Shown here piece after piece: positions 60,897 through 64,000 of a stretch of DNA of 64,000 bases (within the stretch, counting starts at the first letter, position 1; each line of letters opens with the position of its first letter). Position numbers and translations under genes: made by a program. The notes beneath the pieces were generated by a model. The model worked only from the letters and a program-made list of their open reading frames with translations, ran no database searches and was not told where the DNA came from. This stretch comes from Spartobacteria bacterium (GTDB lineage: Bacteria; Verrucomicrobiota; Verrucomicrobiia; Chthoniobacterales; UBA10450): the NCBI GenBank assembly GCA_003134765.1, contig PLCM01000018.1:1-64000 (forward strand), in the 5' to 3' direction.

Positions 60897-62756
60897 CTAG
60901 TTCCCCGGCGACGTGATGGCGGTAAGACCGTACAAATCTTCGGAGGCGAAAAAAGTGTAATCCTTTTGCGCCCGATTTAGTGCTTCATCTCCCAGGTCTA
61001 CGACGAGATGCCCGAGCGTCCGTTGAACCTGCACGCGTTGTTCTTTCGGCAGGTGCTCCCTTTCAGCTAACTGGAGCCACCTCACGGAACAATCGATGAC
61101 CCACGGATACCAAAGATACTTGATCAATCGCCGTCCTGAACCCTCCTTGCCATCGAAACGAGTATACTGAGCGAGGAATTCGCCGCCATTTACCGGAAAG
61201 CTCAGGTCGCGTCGGGCAAACAACGCCAGTTGCTTCTCAATTTCCTGGAGCATCGTGGGCGGAATGGAGAAATCCGGCAACGCTTGGCGCGTTTGGAGAA
61301 GTTCGGCAAAGATCTGGATGGTGAGGCCATCATATATTTCCAGAGTGTCTTCGCTGATGCCGCGCCAGCCCGGCGGTTCACCCTTCGGATCAAAGTGGTC
61401 GACGAGCCACTGCGCTGTCTGCCGGATTAACTGGTCGCGGCGCTCGACGCTGCCTTCCCATGGCAGGCTTGCGTCATGAGCCTGTAACAAGGTCAGCAAA
61501 GCCAGCGCGCTTGAGTAAAGATGGTGTTTGCTAGGATCCTTCTGGGAAGGAAGCATGTTCCAGCCGCCGTTGTTCGTCGGGTGATATTCTTTGAGGAGTT
61601 CCTGAACGTATTCGTAGTGCCGAATAGCGGTCGCCCTTGCGTCTCCTTCCAAAAGGCCTGGCACGGCAAGCGCCGCGCCTTGGGCCGCCGCAATCCAAAG
61701 CACCGGCGTAGACTTGTCATACTCAACCCCATCCAGATCGATCCAGCGATAGCGCCGGTGCGGTTCGTTGATCTCCAGCGAAGCCGCGAAAGGGGTTTCC
61801 AACGCGGGCAAAAACTCGCGTTGGACATCGTGGTAATCCGGCATCCGGAAAATCGCGAAAAGAGCCTGCGAATGTGCCCAAATCTCGGAGGTATGGCTTA
61901 CCTCGGGAGGCGCGGCCGAGATCCAGTTATCCTGGAGTCTTTCTCGAAAGACCTTTAACAGCGCTCCCCGCAAACGTGCGGCCGCCTTCCTGATCTCGGC
62001 ATCCGAATGCACGCGTCGAAAAACGGAGAGCTCGTGGCGATCAAGCGTCGTGCGAATACTTTCGCTTAACGGAACGTTGACACCTACGTCCGCGACCGCG
62101 GCATAGATGGCGATGGCCCCAAGGGATACTCCCGCTACCAGCGCAGCCAGGCGAATCCGTTGCCTGATTTTACGCTGCCGTTCCCGCTGGCGCAGTTCGT
62201 CGTAGGGCACACCGACGATTCCGGCAATCAGCTTTAAGAGCGCGTTGCGTTTGCCGTCCTTGCCTTCCCGCGCGTCGGCCGCGACCGGCTCTGCCGGTTC
62301 GTTCGAAAGTTCGCCCCGTTGGTCCACGCGGAGAAGGGCGGCCTTTGGAAAGCATTCCAGTAAACCTGAATCCGGGGCCGCATTAGGCTCACCATCAACG
62401 ATCAGGCAAAAGACGCGGTCCTCGCGGCCCATGCTCTTGTAGAGCTTGATTTCTTCGCCGACCCAGCGAGAAGCCGCTGCTCGCGGCGAACAGATGACCA
62501 CCAGCGCACGCGACTGGCGCAGCGCGCTCGTTATGTTCCCTCCGAGGCTTGAAGAGCTGGCTAGTTCCTCACGATCGCGAAAGACAGGGAAAATTCGTCT
62601 CGGAACCGAGCCCGCAGGTTTTGCATTTCGAATCAGCCGCGATGGGATACGATAGGTTTCCAGGGTCGCATGCAACCAGTCGCCCCACCTCCCGTCGGAG
62701 TGACTGTAGCTAATGAATGCCCAATACTTGAAGTCGTCGCCGGAAGAAGGGCTCAT
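60897..62756 (-). CDS. TIR-domain protein with membrane helix and C-terminal alpha-helical toroid-like domain
   Basis: 619 residues. TIR-like domain at about 10-125: FISYSHSDGRWGDWLHATLE, FPVFRDREEL, then SPRAAASRWVGEEIKLYK with the glutamates (E101/E102) at the position of the catalytic Glu of TIR NADases. Then a basic linker (LRQRERQRKIRQRIR) and one membrane helix (about 201-221). The large C-terminal part (about 250-619) is helical with motifs such as GGWNMLPSQKD, HHLYSSALALLTLL and PGWRGISEDTLEIYDGLTIQ, resembling an (alpha/alpha)6 barrel, with no active-site signature I recognise. Many bacterial relatives of the TIR part carry WD40 or TPR repeats instead. Could be signalling or defence. 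Confidence 0.85.
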   Translation of the reverse strand: MSPSSGDDFKYWAFISYSHSDGRWGDWLHATLETYRIPSRLIRNAKPAGSVPRRIFPVFRDREELASSSSLGGNITSALRQSRALVVICSPRAAASRWVGEEIKLYKSMGREDRVFCLIVDGEPNAAPDSGLLECFPKAALLRVDQRGELSNEPAEPVAADAREGKDGKRNALLKLIAGIVGVPYDELRQRERQRKIRQRIRLAALVAGVSLGAIAIYAAVADVGVNVPLSESIRTTLDRHELSVFRRVHSDAEIRKAAARLRGALLKVFRERLQDNWISAAPPEVSHTSEIWAHSQALFAIFRMPDYHDVQREFLPALETPFAASLEINEPHRRYRWIDLDGVEYDKSTPVLWIAAAQGAALAVPGLLEGDARATAIRHYEYVQELLKEYHPTNNGGWNMLPSQKDPSKHHLYSSALALLTLLQAHDASLPWEGSVERRDQLIRQTAQWLVDHFDPKGEPPGWRGISEDTLEIYDGLTIQIFAELLQTRQALPDFSIPPTMLQEIEKQLALFARRDLSFPVNGGEFLAQYTRFDGKEGSGRRLIKYLWYPWVIDCSVRWLQLAEREHLPKEQRVQVQRTLGHLVVDLGDEALNRAQKDYTFFASEDLYGLTAITSPGN

Positions 62757-62848
62757 TGGGATCGCGACTGCGAGGCGATTCCCGGGATCATAACCTCACC
62801 GCTTTCAGGCATGCCCGGCTTGGCGGAATTCGCCTGGTGGCATCTTTA

Positions 62849-63274
62849 TCAGCTTCTCCGTTTTTCGTCGAAGTCAATCAGCTCCGGAATCGTGACGATG
62901 TCGGTGCGGCCAGTTATGCCGCATTTTTCCTTCTGTTCCTCCAGGAGCGGCGTGGCGAAATCGTTCCAACCAAGCTTCGAAACAAAGCCGTTCCAAACCG
63001 TCAGATCGCCTGCGTTTAGCCGGCGACCATTGAGGTAGCACCATTCCAGGATCTCTTCATCGGTCCCGCCTTTCAGGACGCGTTCGCGCAGGACGCCGTA
63101 GTTGATCCGGAGGAAGTTGGTGCAGGCGCCATCGGCCGCTCGTTGCTTGCCCAGGTTCGCGTGGTAATCCTCGGGCAGTTCTCCGCGCCCATGGAGACGA
63201 ATCTTGTCCAGCATCCGCGGAAAATACATCATCCCGCCCGTCATTTCCTTGGGGCTTTTCGGGTAAGTGCTCAT
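62849..63274 (-). CDS. DUF5069 family protein
   Basis: 141 residues, soluble. Matches the DUF5069 pattern: PKSPKEMTGGMMYFPRMLDK, IRLHGRGELPEDYHANLG, CTNFLRINYGVLRERVLKGG and EWCYLNGRRLNAGDLTVWNG. Found mostly in Verrucomicrobiota and related soil bacteria; function unknown. Divergent from the tryptophan dioxygenase gene; a short 'gggatgcgggatgcg' repeat lies between. Confidence 0.85.
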   Translation of the reverse strand: MSTYPKSPKEMTGGMMYFPRMLDKIRLHGRGELPEDYHANLGKQRAADGACTNFLRINYGVLRERVLKGGTDEEILEWCYLNGRRLNAGDLTVWNGFVSKLGWNDFATPLLEEQKEKCGITGRTDIVTIPELIDFDEKRRS

Positions 63275-63378
63275 ACTTTTGACTTAACCGCACTTCCCCC
63301 TCCGTCGCAAACGGGATGCGGGATGCGCGATACGAGATGTCACTTGTCACTCGTCTCGGCATTGGCGACACTTCGTCA

Positions 63379-64000
63379 ATGGACTGCCCGTTCAAGACCG
63401 ACAAGGAGCCGGCCTATTACGGCAGTTATCTGGCGGTGGACAAGCTCCTGGCGTTGCAGGCACCCCTCAGCCTTATCGAAGGGAAACTCAAAGCCCACGA
63501 TGAGATGCTCTTCATTATCGTTCATCAAACCTACGAGCTCTGGTTTAAGCAGATCCTTCACGAATTGAACGCTTGTTGCGAAGTTCTGCGGAAACCGTCG
63601 GCCGACGACGACGGACCGGACATGAACGTGGTTGTTCATCGTTTGAAACGGATCGTGGAAATCTGGAAGCTTCTGAACCAGCAAGTGGATGTCTTGGAAA
63701 CAATGACCCCGCTCGATTTCCTCGATTTCCGCTCGAGCCTGGAAGGGGCTTCGGGTTTTCAAAGCACGCAGTTCCGCCAGATTGAAGCGACGCTCGGACT
63801 GCGAATGGAACATCGGTTCCGCCCGGACTACTACAAGCACACCGAGATCGGTGGCTTTAGCGCGGCGGACTACCAGACCATTGTCGAAGCGGAACAGGGA
63901 ACCTCGCTGCTGCGCCTGGTCGAGAGGTGGTTAAGTCGAATACCGTTCTTCGACGATTCGTTCTGGCGGGCCTGGGACGAAGAGCAATCCGCTTCTGCTA
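63379..64000 (+). CDS. kynA: Tryptophan 2,3-dioxygenase, 3' end outside window
   Basis: First enzyme of the kynurenine route of Trp breakdown: haem-dependent conversion of Trp to N-formylkynurenine. 207 codons present. TDO hallmarks: YYGSYLAVDKLLALQAPLS, HDEMLFIIVHQTYELWFKQI (active-site region), LETMTPLDFLDFRSSLEGAS and GFQSTQFRQIEATLGLRM. The C-terminal half with the proximal haem His is outside. ATG 63379 is preferred; ATG 63337 in the same frame would add 14 residues encoded by a 'cacttgtcactcgtc' repeat. Confidence 0.93.
   Translation, partial: MDCPFKTDKEPAYYGSYLAVDKLLALQAPLSLIEGKLKAHDEMLFIIVHQTYELWFKQILHELNACCEVLRKPSADDDGPDMNVVVHRLKRIVEIWKLLNQQVDVLETMTPLDFLDFRSSLEGASGFQSTQFRQIEATLGLRMEHRFRPDYYKHTEIGGFSAADYQTIVEAEQGTSLLRLVERWLSRIPFFDDSFWRAWDEEQSASA

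Noticed and set aside
60897..63274. Defence island around the TIR protein
   Set aside because: Neighbours are an APC permease, a repeat-domain fragment, DUF5069 and tryptophan dioxygenase; none is a known defence gene. Only the single TIR gene is of interest.
1..64000. tRNA or rRNA genes
   Set aside because: No cloverleaf-like segments with CCA-adjacent acceptor stems or rRNA-like conserved stretches were noticed in the intergenic regions; a covariance search would settle it.

Overview
The window is about 60% GC, gene-dense, and reads as a chromosome fragment of an uncultured soil Verrucomicrobiota, probably near the Chthoniobacterales/Spartobacteria (inference). The evidence is the mix of families: a tandem array of orphan MacB-like permeases, the 'IGPSL' beta-repeat secreted proteins, DUF5069, four-helix-bundle (23S rRNA IVP-like) proteins, TPM/LemA pairs, and intergenic spaces packed with palindromic repeats. 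No rRNA, tRNA, CRISPR array, prophage or classical insertion sequence was seen. Both ends are cut inside genes: glmM on the left, tryptophan 2,3-dioxygenase on the right.

Layout. 1-6.1 kb: glmM (partial), scpB, lemA, two TPM-domain proteins, rpoA, rplQ, and a small membrane protein behind a consensus sigma-54 promoter. 6.2-12.4 kb: phosphoesterase, DEAD-box helicase, secreted S9 peptidase, SDR, VOC protein, small HTH protein, secreted protein. 12.5-15.1 kb: a chimeric relic joining the start of a POT peptide transporter to the end of GTP cyclohydrolase I, a SufR-like regulator with a possible operator, and an MFS exporter. 15.3-20.4 kb: NlpC/P60-like protein, GIN-domain lipoprotein, cupin + START pair, DUF3592, IVP-like protein, NtrB-like kinase. 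20.6-23.7 kb: rpsO-pnp and a small secreted protein. 23.7-30.9 kb: an ABC ATPase/FtsX permease pair facing a 737-residue fusion of an AttH/CrtC-like domain with a polyprenyl synthetase, then cupin, AI-2E-type transporter, GNAT and YhhQ. 31.4-48 kb: a DUF4097 protein and six full-length ADOP-type permeases plus one relic, with no ATPase. 48.2-53.2 kb: a GlcD-GlcF-type FAD/Fe-S oxidoreductase and a secreted metalloprotease-like protein. 53.3-56.3 kb: mlaE-(broken IVP gene)-mlaF-mlaD. 56.5-58.8 kb: an ECF sigma / membrane anti-sigma candidate / Spy-like operon with a divergent second Spy-like gene. 59-64 kb: APC permease, orphan repeat-domain fragment, a TIR-TM-helical protein, DUF5069, and the start of kynA.

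The most unusual theme is the repeat landscape. At least seven families of 50-140 bp palindromic elements, mostly two to four hairpins between inverted ends, fill the intergenic spaces. They supply stop codons or C-terminal residues for several genes, and in one case a 52-bp copy lies in frame inside a long enzyme gene, where it encodes 17 residues. Between copies of one family the stems differ by paired changes while the loops stay the same. Other notable items are the AttH-prenyltransferase fusion, the TIR protein with an undescribed C-terminal helical domain, the POT::FolE chimera, and near mirror-image ECF promoters.
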